Below, in pieces: positions 8,631 through 15,684 of a DNA stretch of 34,529 nucleotides. This DNA comes from an uncultured Paraprevotella sp. (GTDB lineage: Bacteria > Bacteroidota > Bacteroidia > Bacteroidales > Bacteroidaceae), in assembly GCA_900548345.1 (NCBI GenBank), contig URKA01000035.1, positions 1-34,529 of the forward strand, read 5' to 3'. Within the stretch, counting starts at the first letter, position 1. Each line of letters opens with the position of its first letter. A model generated the notes under the pieces. That model was not told the origin of the DNA. It ran no database searches and worked only from the letters and a program-made list of their open reading frames with translations. Position numbers and translations under genes: made by a program.

Positions 8631-9815
8631 ATGGGTTTATTACAAGACAAATTAGCCAAATATAACCTGCCTCAAAAATACATGGCAGAAGGCGTATATC
8701 CCTATTTTCGGGAAATAGAAGGAAAACAAGGCACAGAAGTACTCATGGACGGACACCGTATCCTAATGTTCGGTTCTAATGCCTATACGGGACTTACAGG
8801 TAATGAAAAAGTGATTGAAGCCGGTGTGGCAGCTATGCGTAAATATGGTTCCGGATGTGCCGGTTCACGTTTTCTGAACGGTACATTGGATTTGCATGTA
8901 CAATTGGAAAAAGAACTGGCCGCATTTGTAGGCAAGGAAGAAGCGCTTTGCTTTTCAACCGGATTCACCGTAAATTCAGGGGTAATCGCTTGCCTTACGG
9001 ACCGTAACGATTATATCATCTGCGATGACCGTGACCATGCCTCTATTGTAGACGGACGTCGTTTGTCCTTTTCTCAAAACCTGAAGTTCAAACATAACGA
9101 CATGGCAGATTTGGAGAAGCAGTTACAGAAATGTAATCCCGATTCTGTCAAACTAATCGTTGTAGATGGTGTATTCTCCATGGAAGGCGATTTGGCAAAC
9201 CTTCCGGAAATCGTCCGCTTGAAGCACAAATACAACGCTTCCATTATGGTAGATGAAGCGCATGGTCTGGGAGTATTCGGCAAACAGGGTAGAGGAGTTT
9301 GTGACCATTTCGGATTGACAGACGAAGTTGACCTGATTATGGGTACGTTCAGCAAATCATTAGCTTCTATTGGTGGTTTCATCGCTGCAGACAAGACCAT
9401 TATCAATTGGCTGAAGCATAATACCCGTACCTATATATTCAGTGCATCAGCTACTCCTGCCGCTACAGCTTCAGCATTGGAGGCTTTGCACATTATCCAA
9501 AATGAACCGGAGCGTTTGGCAAACCTTTGGGATGTAACCAACTACGCATTAAAACGCTTCCGCGAGAGCGGATTTGAAATTGGGGCAACAGAATCTCCGA
9601 TTATACCGTTATATGTTCGCGATACGGAGAAGACATTTATGGTGACGAAATTGGCTTTCGATGAGGGTGTATTCATCAACCCAGTCATCCCGCCTGCATG
9701 TGCACCGCAAGATACATTGGTTCGTTTTGCCTTGATGGCGAATCACACACATGCTCAGGTTGATGAAGCAATTGACAAATTGACTAAAGTATTCAAGCAG
9801 TTGGATTTGCTGTAG
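8631..9815 (+). CDS. spt: Serine palmitoyltransferase, PLP-dependent alpha-oxoamine synthase
   Basis: Condenses L-serine with a long-chain acyl-CoA or acyl-ACP to 3-ketosphinganine, the committed step of Bacteroides sphingolipid synthesis. The 394-residue protein is a soluble fold-type I aminotransferase-like enzyme. Visible features are SGCAGSRFLNGT at 74-85, the PLP-stacking His136 in DRDHASI, the PLP-contacting VDEAHGLGVFG at 207-217, and Schiff-base Lys242 in GTFSKSLASIGG. Close relatives (glycine C-acetyltransferase Kbl, BioF) share this fold; the N-terminal sequence MGLLQDKLAKY and the SRFLNGTLDLH variant are what I associate with Bacteroidetes Spt. It has its own promoter and terminator, so it is monocistronic, divergent from the lipid kinase. 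Confidence 0.88.
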   Translation: MGLLQDKLAKYNLPQKYMAEGVYPYFREIEGKQGTEVLMDGHRILMFGSNAYTGLTGNEKVIEAGVAAMRKYGSGCAGSRFLNGTLDLHVQLEKELAAFVGKEEALCFSTGFTVNSGVIACLTDRNDYIICDDRDHASIVDGRRLSFSQNLKFKHNDMADLEKQLQKCNPDSVKLIVVDGVFSMEGDLANLPEIVRLKHKYNASIMVDEAHGLGVFGKQGRGVCDHFGLTDEVDLIMGTFSKSLASIGGFIAADKTIINWLKHNTRTYIFSASATPAATASALEALHIIQNEPERLANLWDVTNYALKRFRESGFEIGATESPIIPLYVRDTEKTFMVTKLAFDEGVFINPVIPPACAPQDTLVRFALMANHTHAQVDEAIDKLTKVFKQLDLL

Positions 9816-9826
9816 TCCGACAGTAC

Positions 9827-9885
9827 AAAGAAAAGAATAAAGCAGAAGATTTCCAATGAAAACCTTCTGCTTTATTCTTTTCTTT
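9827..9885. terminator. Long perfect hairpin terminator, bidirectional
   Basis: A perfect 22-bp inverted repeat (9827-9848 with 9864-9885) with a 15-base loop. The AT-rich outer stem gives a U-rich 3' side in both directions. It ends the spt transcript 12 bases past the stop, and could also serve the minus-strand remnant ending at 9895. Confidence 0.85.
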
Positions 9886-9894
9886 TATATTCCT

Positions 9895-10047
9895 TTATTT
9901 CTGTATCTGTACCGTCATGCTTTCCCCGTCCGCCAAAGAAACTGCACCGAAACACATATTCCATGAATGCAAAAAGCAATAAGCAGCTTCTTTAAAGCTA
10001 ATAATCGTGTCATAATTAAGTTGATTGTTAATGTATTCATATAACTA
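9895..10047 (-). pseudogene. Possible 3' remnant of a lost gene
   Basis: On the minus strand an open stretch of about 50 codons runs from an in-frame TAG to a TAA at 9895-9897. Its last part encodes SWNMCFGAVSLADGESMT followed by VQIQK, which reads like the final beta-strands of a real protein (hydrophobic alternation, Gly/Asp turn, ordinary codon choice). There is no start codon that would give a sensible protein, and further upstream the frame is broken by several stops in AT-rich sequence. The terminator at 9827-9885 is correctly placed to have served it. I cannot name the parent family. Chance is not excluded. Confidence 0.3.
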
Positions 10048-10180
10048 ACGAAGACTGCCTTATTTTATTATAACGGTATTAACTATTAAACATAATACAT
10101 ATTATATCAAAACAAGAGCATCTTGGAAGATGCTCATAAGATTTCAGACATACATATCTGTCTGGAAAGAAAAAAATACG

Positions 10181-10188
10181 TAACTTTG
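10181..10188 (+). promoter_or_regulatory. Bacteroides -7 box for the pseudouridine synthase-lipoprotein pair
   Basis: TAACTTTG followed by C, 20 bases upstream of the ATG at 10209. This implies a leader of about a dozen bases. No good -33 match is seen. Confidence 0.65.
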
Positions 10189-10208
10189 CAAAAAATACAG
10201 AATAGAAT

Positions 10209-11147
10209 ATGAGAAACAAAACCGGAGCGCAGTATGCAGCGTCCAAATATATGGAATATACCGTTCATGAGCATATTCAGTTGCTGGACTTTATCATGAA
10301 GGCCATGAATGGTATCAGTCGGAACAAGGCTAAGGATATTTTAAGCGGACATGGTATCGCCGTAGACAAGAAGAATGTGACACGACATGATTTTGAATTG
10401 CATCCCGGCATGGTCGTGCGCATCAGCAAACACAAAAAGAGTACAGACCTTAAAAGCAAATACGTAAAGATTATCTACGAAGATAAGGACCTTATTGTCA
10501 TAGAAAAAAGTGTCGGGATACTTTCCATGGCAGCTGCAGCCCAACAATTCTCTGTCAAGACCATATTGGACGAATATTTCCAACGCAGGCATTTCAAGTG
10601 TACGGCACACGTTGTACATCGTTTGGACAGAGACACTTCCGGACTGATGATGTATGCAAAGAATATGGAAGTTCAACGGATTCTTGAGGAACACTGGCAA
10701 GAAATAGTTACCGACCGCCGTTATGTAGCCGTGGTATGCGGCAGGATGGAAAAGGAAGGCGGAACGATAGCCTCGTGGCTGAAAGACAACAAGGCGTATG
10801 TGACTTATTCAAGCCCGACAGACAATGGAGGCAAGTATGCCGTAACACACTATCACACATTGGATACCCGTGAACGACATTCTCTTGTAGAGTTGAAATT
10901 GGAAACCGGCAGAAAAAATCAGATTCGTGTGCACATGCAAGATATAGGGCATCCGGTGGTAGGTGACTCCAAATACGGGAATGGCTATAATCCCATCGGA
11001 CGATTGGGGTTGCATGCTTACCGTCTGGATTTCTACCATCCGATAACGGGTGAAAGAATGGAATTTGAAACTCCGTTCCCCACTCTGTTTGAAAGACTAT
11101 TCTTGAGAGAAGAAGAGAACAAAAGTCTACAAGACACTATTATTTAA
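10209..11147 (+). CDS. RluA-family RNA pseudouridine synthase
   Basis: Isomerises specific uridines in rRNA or tRNA to pseudouridine. The 312-residue protein has an N-terminal S4-like RNA-binding domain (about 16-75, with the NGISRNKAKDIL helix) and then the RluA catalytic domain from about 85. The signature HRLDRDTSG is at 137-145, with Asp140 as the predicted nucleophile. Further family motifs are KNQIRVHMQDIGHPVVGDSKYG near 238-259 and the LHAYRL segment. Length and domain order match RluD-like enzymes, but the target site cannot be read from sequence. It has its own promoter, and the lipoprotein gene follows after only 10 bases, suggesting co-transcription. Confidence 0.92.
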   Translation: MRNKTGAQYAASKYMEYTVHEHIQLLDFIMKAMNGISRNKAKDILSGHGIAVDKKNVTRHDFELHPGMVVRISKHKKSTDLKSKYVKIIYEDKDLIVIEKSVGILSMAAAAQQFSVKTILDEYFQRRHFKCTAHVVHRLDRDTSGLMMYAKNMEVQRILEEHWQEIVTDRRYVAVVCGRMEKEGGTIASWLKDNKAYVTYSSPTDNGGKYAVTHYHTLDTRERHSLVELKLETGRKNQIRVHMQDIGHPVVGDSKYGNGYNPIGRLGLHAYRLDFYHPITGERMEFETPFPTLFERLFLREEENKSLQDTII

Positions 11148-11157
11148 TCACATAATC

Positions 11158-11805
11158 ATGAAAAGATTCTTTATGTCAGCAGCCGTTGTATGCGCTGCAT
11201 TGTGTATGAACAGCTGCGGAAGTCCGGTAATCGGCAATGCAACAGGAAACAACAACACCGTTGCAGCCGGAGCACAGACCGGTTCAACGTTGCTGAACTA
11301 CGTGCTTGGCAATCTCGTAAACAAGACCACTTCATTCACCCAGGCCAATCTGGTGGGAACATGGAATTATAAAGGTTCCGACTGTAAGTTTGAGTCGGAG
11401 AATTTCCTGAAGCAGGCCGGCGGTGAGATTGCAGCTTCTACATTGGAAAACAAATTGGACGGGATATTCGCTAAAATCGGCATCAAAGAAGGTTCTTGCA
11501 GCTTTACATTCAATGAGGACGGAAGTTATGCTGCCAGTTTTGGTGGCCGGACATTGCAAGGCACTTATACTTTTGACGAGGCCACAGGCAAGTTGTCTAT
11601 GGTAGGATTGTTAGGGCTGACCAAGAGTGAAGCAACTTTGACCCACAGTAGCAGCACCAACATCAGTTTGCTTTACGATGCAGACAAGTTGCTCAGCATG
11701 GTCACTACCCTCTCCTCTTTGACCGGAAGTTCAACCATCGGCACGCTGACGTCGTTGTTAAGTTCATACGATGGTGTCAAAATCGGCTTTGAACTGACCA
11801 AATAA
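11158..11805 (+). CDS. DUF4923-like lipoprotein
   Basis: A 215-residue predicted lipoprotein. Residues 1-19 form a signal peptide, with lipobox MNSC ending at Cys20; the following GSP does not decide which membrane holds it. A Gly/Asn/Thr-rich linker (to about 45) leads into the mature domain. There, VGTWNYKG and the later FNEDGSYAASFGG and GTYTFDEATGKL segments look like a calycin/lipocalin-like beta structure, in which the protein measures its own turns by Gly-Thr-Trp/Tyr motifs. I recognise this as the Bacteroidales DUF4923 pattern; no biochemical function is known to me. It lies 10 bases after the pseudouridine synthase gene and is closed by a strong terminator. Confidence 0.8.
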   Translation: MKRFFMSAAVVCAALCMNSCGSPVIGNATGNNNTVAAGAQTGSTLLNYVLGNLVNKTTSFTQANLVGTWNYKGSDCKFESENFLKQAGGEIAASTLENKLDGIFAKIGIKEGSCSFTFNEDGSYAASFGGRTLQGTYTFDEATGKLSMVGLLGLTKSEATLTHSSSTNISLLYDADKLLSMVTTLSSLTGSSTIGTLTSLLSSYDGVKIGFELTK

Positions 11806-11830
11806 CGGGCGGGCAGACCTGAAACAAAAA

Positions 11831-11864
11831 AACCGTGATTAATCGACTTAATCACGGTTTTTTT
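11831..11864. terminator. Bidirectional terminator between the lipoprotein gene and tRNA-Gly
   Basis: An 11-bp perfect stem (11831-11841 with 11849-11859) around a 7-base loop, followed by seven T on the plus strand and preceded by a long A-run, so it also has a T-run on the minus strand. It terminates the lipoprotein transcript and the oppositely directed tRNA-Gly transcript. Confidence 0.9.
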
Positions 11865-11879
11865 ATATTCCCGAATTTG

Positions 11880-11953
11880 TGGAGTATACAGGACTCGAAC
11901 CTGCCACCTCTTGACTGCCAGTCAAACGCTCTAGCCAGATGAGCTAATACCCC
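11880..11953 (-). tRNA. tRNA-Gly (anticodon GCC)
   Basis: A 74-base cloverleaf on the minus strand. The acceptor stem GGGGTAT pairs with ATACTCC (one G-U). The D arm is closed by GCTC/GAGC, the anticodon stem is TTTGA/TCAAG with loop CTGCCAG giving anticodon GCC, and the T arm is GCAGG-TTCGAGT-CCTGT. The discriminator is A and no CCA is encoded. Its -7 promoter box is at 11966-11973. Confidence 0.95.
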
Positions 11954-11965
11954 TTTAGACGGATG

Positions 11966-11973
11966 CAAAGATA
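11966..11973 (-). promoter_or_regulatory. Bacteroides -7 box for tRNA-Gly
   Basis: Minus-strand TATCTTTG, 12 bases upstream of the mature tRNA 5' end, so transcription would start close to the tRNA. A TTTG is present at 11992-11995 with an 18-base spacer, slightly short of the usual 19-21. The box overlaps the 3' arm of the hairpin at 11968-12023. Confidence 0.65.
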
Positions 11974-12023
11974 GCGAAAAAATCCGTATCACAAAAGAAA
12001 TCTCCGGATTTTTTCGCTATCTT
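11968..12023 (-). terminator. Hairpin after the OmpP1-type gene, overlapping the tRNA-Gly promoter
   Basis: A perfect 19-bp inverted repeat (11968-11986 with 12005-12023) with an 18-base loop. On the minus strand it lies 18 bases past the stop of the porin gene. It contains T6/A6 runs inside the stem rather than a clean T-run after it. The downstream arm ends in TATCTT, which is most of the tRNA-Gly -7 box. Confidence 0.65.
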
Positions 12024-12041
12024 ATGACAGAATGTGTTTCT

Positions 12042-13658
12042 TCAGAACTTGTATCCCAAGGTGCAGAATACCTGATGCGTGTTCATATCCACATTGACAG
12101 GAGTCAGACGGCCACTTTCACTCGTGGCGATATACGTATCGTCAAAGGCATAGAAATCGCCCGACTGCATGCGGTATTTATAGGCAAGGTCGGCGTAAAA
12201 ATGCTTGCCCCTGTATCCCAGTCCTACGGTAAAGAGGTTCACGTCCCCCTTATTCATATAGTCTGTAGTCGTCTGATAGCCGAAAGCCGGAGAATCATCG
12301 GTCTGGTCAAGCACGGCTCCCTTGTTGAACATGCTTGAGAAGTAATTGTAACCGGCCCTCACGGCCACATTGTCGGTCACATTCAGTTCCATTCCGAATT
12401 TGAAGGAATGCACGCCTTTCAGTGTTGAACGGTGCATCTTGTTCATGGAGGGGTCACGTGTGGTATTTCCCGTATACCATTCGCCATACCAATCATCATA
12501 ACTCCAGTCCAGATAGCCCTGTTTGGTCTTCGAATAGTTCGCATATTCATATTCCGCGCCGAGTGCCAGATATTTGTCTATGGTATGCCCCAAAGACACA
12601 CGCACCTTCCACGGAGTGGTTATTTTCATGGAAAGCGTGGACAAGTCGTACTCCGGCCGGTGGTTCACGAAGTCACCATATAAGATATCTCCATTTTCAT
12701 CTTCGCTCATGGGAGAATCTACGCTATAGGTTGAGGAGTAATCCAGACGATATACCGTGGGCGACTCTATGGCCAGGCCTATCCTGAAAGGTGAGTTCTC
12801 TATCGGGCGTACGATGGCTCCCAGTTTCACGTTCAGGCCGTACCCGTCCACTTTACGCGTATTATATAAGGAATACAATTCGCGCAAGCCGTCAGCTCCC
12901 GTGAAATACTCGCTGTATGTGCTGTAATCATAGTAATCCACATTGTCCACGCCGAATGTAAGTCCTAAATAGATCCTGTCTTTCAGATTGACAGAAAGGT
13001 TGAAATCGTAGCTCCAGACACTGCCTTCCACCGTGCGGTCATATTGATTGGCATTGGCATTGAAGGCATCGTATTCCTCCACGATGGGATTGCCGTCTTT
13101 ATCCAACAAGATGTTGTTGTCGTTGTCCACTGCGTAAAGGTAGGGGTTGACGAGGCAGGCATTGTACATCAGGTCGGCCAAAGGTGTGGAATATTGGGTG
13201 TTGTTCAACAAGTCCGCCATTTGCATGGACTGTGACAAACCGTTCGTGTGATGGTTGTCGGCGATGAATGAATGGTTGAAGTTGGCTTTCTTCTGGTAAT
13301 TGATGCCGATATTAAAGTACTTCAAGGTCTCACCCCGAACCGGCGTGCTGAAAACAAAACCAAGTTGGTCGAAGGACAAATGCGTCATGTCTGCATCCAA
13401 ATCCGGTTTGTTTCCTTGTGTCAGCACACTCAATGTGGTCGACACATCGCTTTTCCGGAACAGACCGATGGCGGCGGGATTGGAGGAAATGGCCGACATG
13501 TCAGCACCCAATGCGCCCAATGCACCTCCCATACCCACATATCTTGCGCTTCCAATCAAATCGGTCGGCATGTAATTCTCGTTCATATACGGCGTTTGCG
13601 CCATATTGGCCAGGCAGGAACATATCGCTGCGGTGAACAATATATTTCTTTTTTTCAT
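12042..13658 (-). CDS. OmpP1/FadL-type outer-membrane beta-barrel protein
   Basis: A predicted outer-membrane transporter for hydrophobic compounds. The 538-residue protein starts with a signal peptide (MKKRNILFTAAICSCLANMAQ). Then comes the SARYVGMGGALGALGADMSA and SSNPAAIGLF region typical of the FadL/PorV-like N-terminus, a long series of alternating amphipathic strands, and a final strand ending in Phe (LGYKF), the signal recognised by the BAM complex. Bacteroides homologues are often labelled haemin receptor without proof. It begins 30 bases after the Trp-rich exported protein gene on the same strand, so the two are probably one transcript. The beta-barrel call is firm; the substrate is unknown. 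Confidence 0.82.
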   Translation of the reverse strand: MKKRNILFTAAICSCLANMAQTPYMNENYMPTDLIGSARYVGMGGALGALGADMSAISSNPAAIGLFRKSDVSTTLSVLTQGNKPDLDADMTHLSFDQLGFVFSTPVRGETLKYFNIGINYQKKANFNHSFIADNHHTNGLSQSMQMADLLNNTQYSTPLADLMYNACLVNPYLYAVDNDNNILLDKDGNPIVEEYDAFNANANQYDRTVEGSVWSYDFNLSVNLKDRIYLGLTFGVDNVDYYDYSTYSEYFTGADGLRELYSLYNTRKVDGYGLNVKLGAIVRPIENSPFRIGLAIESPTVYRLDYSSTYSVDSPMSEDENGDILYGDFVNHRPEYDLSTLSMKITTPWKVRVSLGHTIDKYLALGAEYEYANYSKTKQGYLDWSYDDWYGEWYTGNTTRDPSMNKMHRSTLKGVHSFKFGMELNVTDNVAVRAGYNYFSSMFNKGAVLDQTDDSPAFGYQTTTDYMNKGDVNLFTVGLGYRGKHFYADLAYKYRMQSGDFYAFDDTYIATSESGRLTPVNVDMNTHQVFCTLGYKF

Positions 13659-13688
13659 TGTCGTCTTATTTTAATGTGATTTGAAATT

Positions 13689-14687
13689 TTATCGTCGTCC
13701 GCGGGACACCGAACCGCTTCGGGACGGTGAGAAGCCGCCACCTGAACGCATCGGCATTCTGCCACCCCCTGAGAATGTACTGCGGGAAGGCTGACCGGAC
13801 GAACGTGTGACACTGCCTGCCGACCTGCTGCGAACCGGTGCAGTCTGGCTTGACGAACGTACCGGAGCCGTTGTGTTGTTCCGTCTTGTCGTTGCATTGC
13901 TTTCGCGCGTGGCACGTGAAGTGCTGTTTAGCGTTCGACGGCCTGTCGTGCTCCTTGATGCGCCGCCGCGCGCAAGCGCGCTGTTTTCACGGTATCTTAC
14001 ACTCGGACGCGACACGGGACGATAGTTTCCTCCAACCGTTCCGCCCGGATAGTGAGGTCCGCCCCATATCGGATGATGATGCCAATGGTGTCCATACCAT
14101 GGTCCGTACCATCCGCCGTACCACGGGTAATTCCAGCCCCAATAGGAATGGTATGGACGCCATCCCCATGAGAAAGAAAAATACGGTCCGTAATACAGGC
14201 TGTTCCAACTGCTCGGAAAAGCGTATGCGTAAATGCCGTCATCGTAAACGTTCCAGTATATGGAATTGGGACCGTAGCACAAATCCCAATACAGCGGACT
14301 GCTCACGGGGATTCCCACCGACGGTGTGTAGAAACGCAAGATGCGTTTGGTATAGGCGTAGTCTGCATCGGAGCCTTGGAAACCGTTCACCCACTCGCCT
14401 TCTTCCTCTACGGTCGTATCGACCGTGTCTTCCGGCTGGGTTTCGCCAAAGCGATGGCGACGGTTGTATTCGTCCACGTCTCTCGTATTACCGTTCGCCG
14501 GAGTATATGTGTCCGGCAAGGTGTATGTTTCGGCAGATTCCCGCACCTGTGTTTGTGCCGGCACGGTATGTTGACGCTGTACGTCCTTCGTCTCTTTCTT
14601 GGGGATAAAGTACATGTCATCAACCTGGGCATGTCCGAGCAACGGGACAACGGCCATCGTAATCAACTGTATTATTCTGTGTTTCAT
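13689..14687 (-). CDS. Exported low-complexity protein with a Trp/Tyr/His/Gly-rich centre and a Ser/Arg-rich tail
   Basis: I do not recognise a named family. The 332-residue protein has a signal peptide (1-20, ending GHA before QVDD). An acidic/Thr-rich segment spans about 30-100, a conserved-looking block with YTKRILRFYTPSVG lies at 110-125, and a strikingly aromatic region at about 134-213 has repeated WG, WY, YG and HH pairs. The final 110 residues are rich in Ser, Arg and Thr and very basic. The start at 14687 is chosen over a longer frame from 14813: it has an unusually strong AGGAGG ribosome-binding site 7 bases upstream (14695-14700), and the promoter box lies just beyond. It is immediately upstream of the OmpP1-type gene, suggesting a shared envelope role. 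Such composition may bind metals, haem or polysaccharide, but that is speculation. Confidence 0.75.
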   Translation of the reverse strand: MKHRIIQLITMAVVPLLGHAQVDDMYFIPKKETKDVQRQHTVPAQTQVRESAETYTLPDTYTPANGNTRDVDEYNRRHRFGETQPEDTVDTTVEEEGEWVNGFQGSDADYAYTKRILRFYTPSVGIPVSSPLYWDLCYGPNSIYWNVYDDGIYAYAFPSSWNSLYYGPYFSFSWGWRPYHSYWGWNYPWYGGWYGPWYGHHWHHHPIWGGPHYPGGTVGGNYRPVSRPSVRYRENSALARGGASRSTTGRRTLNSTSRATRESNATTRRNNTTAPVRSSSQTAPVRSRSAGSVTRSSGQPSRSTFSGGGRMPMRSGGGFSPSRSGSVSRGRR

Positions 14688-14694
14688 ATCCAAA

Positions 14695-14700
14695 CCTCCT
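14695..14700 (-). promoter_or_regulatory. Strong Shine-Dalgarno site
   Basis: Minus-strand AGGAGG, 7 bases before the ATG at 14687. A full anti-SD match is unusual among the genes in this window and settles the start of the Trp-rich exported protein. Confidence 0.8.
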
Positions 14701-14723
14701 GTTACCTTATATATACATATATG

Positions 14724-14731
14724 CAAATATA
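14724..14731 (-). promoter_or_regulatory. Bacteroides -7 box for the Trp-rich protein and porin operon
   Basis: Minus-strand TATATTTG, with CTTG at 14752-14755 exactly 20 bases upstream as a partial -33 element. It is divergent from the prmA promoter at 14798-14805. Confidence 0.65.
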
Positions 14732-14797
14732 CTTTTTTCCATGGTGAAGAGCAAGATTTTCCTTGAAATAAAGGCTGGGATATAACTCTTTTTTGTG

Positions 14798-14805
14798 TAT
14801 TTTTG
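14798..14805 (+). promoter_or_regulatory. Bacteroides -7 box for prmA
   Basis: TATTTTTG followed by C, 33 bases upstream of the ATG at 14839. The longer in-frame start at 14803 falls inside the box and is excluded. Confidence 0.65.
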
Positions 14806-14838
14806 CAGTTCAATCGTAAAACTATCGCAGAAAGCTAC

Positions 14839-15684
14839 ATGAAATACATTGAGTTGTCGTTCAAGATAACACCTTACAGCGAAGATATGGCGGATGTGCT
14901 GGCAGCCGTAACCGCCGAAGCGGGATTGGAAAGTTTTACCGCAATGCCCGAAGGCGTAAAAGGATATGCAGGAGAAGGCAAGCTCGACGAACAGAAACTG
15001 AAAGAGAGCCTGTCGTTGTTCGACAATATGGGTGTGACCGTGACGTTCACGCGGCAAATGATTGAAGACCGCAACTGGAATGAGGAATGGGAACGGACAG
15101 GCTTCAATCCGGTGCTGGTGGCAGGTCGCGTATCGATTCACGACACCGGACATACCGGCTTTCCGCAAGCCGAATATCACATATTGATAGACCCGCGCCA
15201 AGCCTTCGGTACAGGAAGCCATCAGACGACGGGCCAGATTATCGAACGTTTGCTCGGAATGGACGTTTGTGGCCTGAGCGTGCTCGATGCGGGGTGCGGA
15301 ACCGGTATATTAGGCATATTCTGCGCGATGAAAGGTGCGGCCAATGTGTTTGCCTACGATATCGACCCTTGGAGCGTAAGCAATACGAAAGACAATATAC
15401 AGCTGAACCATGCAGGCGGGTTGCAGGTGGTGGAAGGTGATGCGTCGGTACTCGAAGGTAAGGAAGAGGCGTTCGACCTTGTGCTGGCCAATATCAACCG
15501 AAACATCCTGCTGGCCGACATGCCTGCATTCGCAAAGGTGATGAGGAAGGGCGCACGACTTGTGCTGAGCGGATTCTATACGGAAGACATCCCTATGCTG
15601 CGCGAGAAGGCGCATACGCTCGGTCTGACGTATGTGGACTGTACGGAAAAGGAAGGCTGGGCCACTCTGTTGTTTCAGAATTAA
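14839..15684 (+). CDS. prmA: Ribosomal protein L11 methyltransferase
   Basis: Trimethylates lysines and the N-terminus of ribosomal protein L11 using SAM. The trimmed protein is 281 residues. A short N-terminal substrate-recognition domain (about 1-60) precedes the Rossmann methyltransferase. DPRQAFGTGSHQTT at 118-131 and the SAM motif LDAGCGTGILG at 149-159 are present, the acidic YDID follows at 173-176, and LANINRNIL at 216-224 is the PrmA-specific equivalent of the NPPY motif. The start at 14839 was chosen from the promoter position. Its stop shares the palindromic TTAA at 15681-15684 with the stop of the convergent GH25 gene. Confidence 0.93.
   Translation: MKYIELSFKITPYSEDMADVLAAVTAEAGLESFTAMPEGVKGYAGEGKLDEQKLKESLSLFDNMGVTVTFTRQMIEDRNWNEEWERTGFNPVLVAGRVSIHDTGHTGFPQAEYHILIDPRQAFGTGSHQTTGQIIERLLGMDVCGLSVLDAGCGTGILGIFCAMKGAANVFAYDIDPWSVSNTKDNIQLNHAGGLQVVEGDASVLEGKEEAFDLVLANINRNILLADMPAFAKVMRKGARLVLSGFYTEDIPMLREKAHTLGLTYVDCTEKEGWATLLFQN

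Larger units (their letters stand above)
9816..10208. other. 393-base intergenic region between spt and the pseudouridine synthase gene
   Basis: It holds, in order, the spt terminator, a minus-strand open stretch that looks like the 3' end of a decayed gene (9895-10047), an AT-rich segment without coding character, a 9-bp hairpin at 10116-10135 lacking a T-run, and the promoter box at 10181-10188. I see no intact gene. Confidence 0.6.

Noticed and set aside
10116..10135. 9-bp hairpin (GAGCATCTT/AAGATGCTC) as a terminator
   Set aside because: No T-run on either strand and no gene ending nearby; could be a chance hairpin or part of a small RNA, but nothing supports either.
13838..14608. 256-codon plus-strand open frame
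   Set aside because: Antisense to the low-complexity Trp/Ser/Arg-rich gene, whose skewed codons suppress stops in other frames; very Arg/Cys-rich with no motif.
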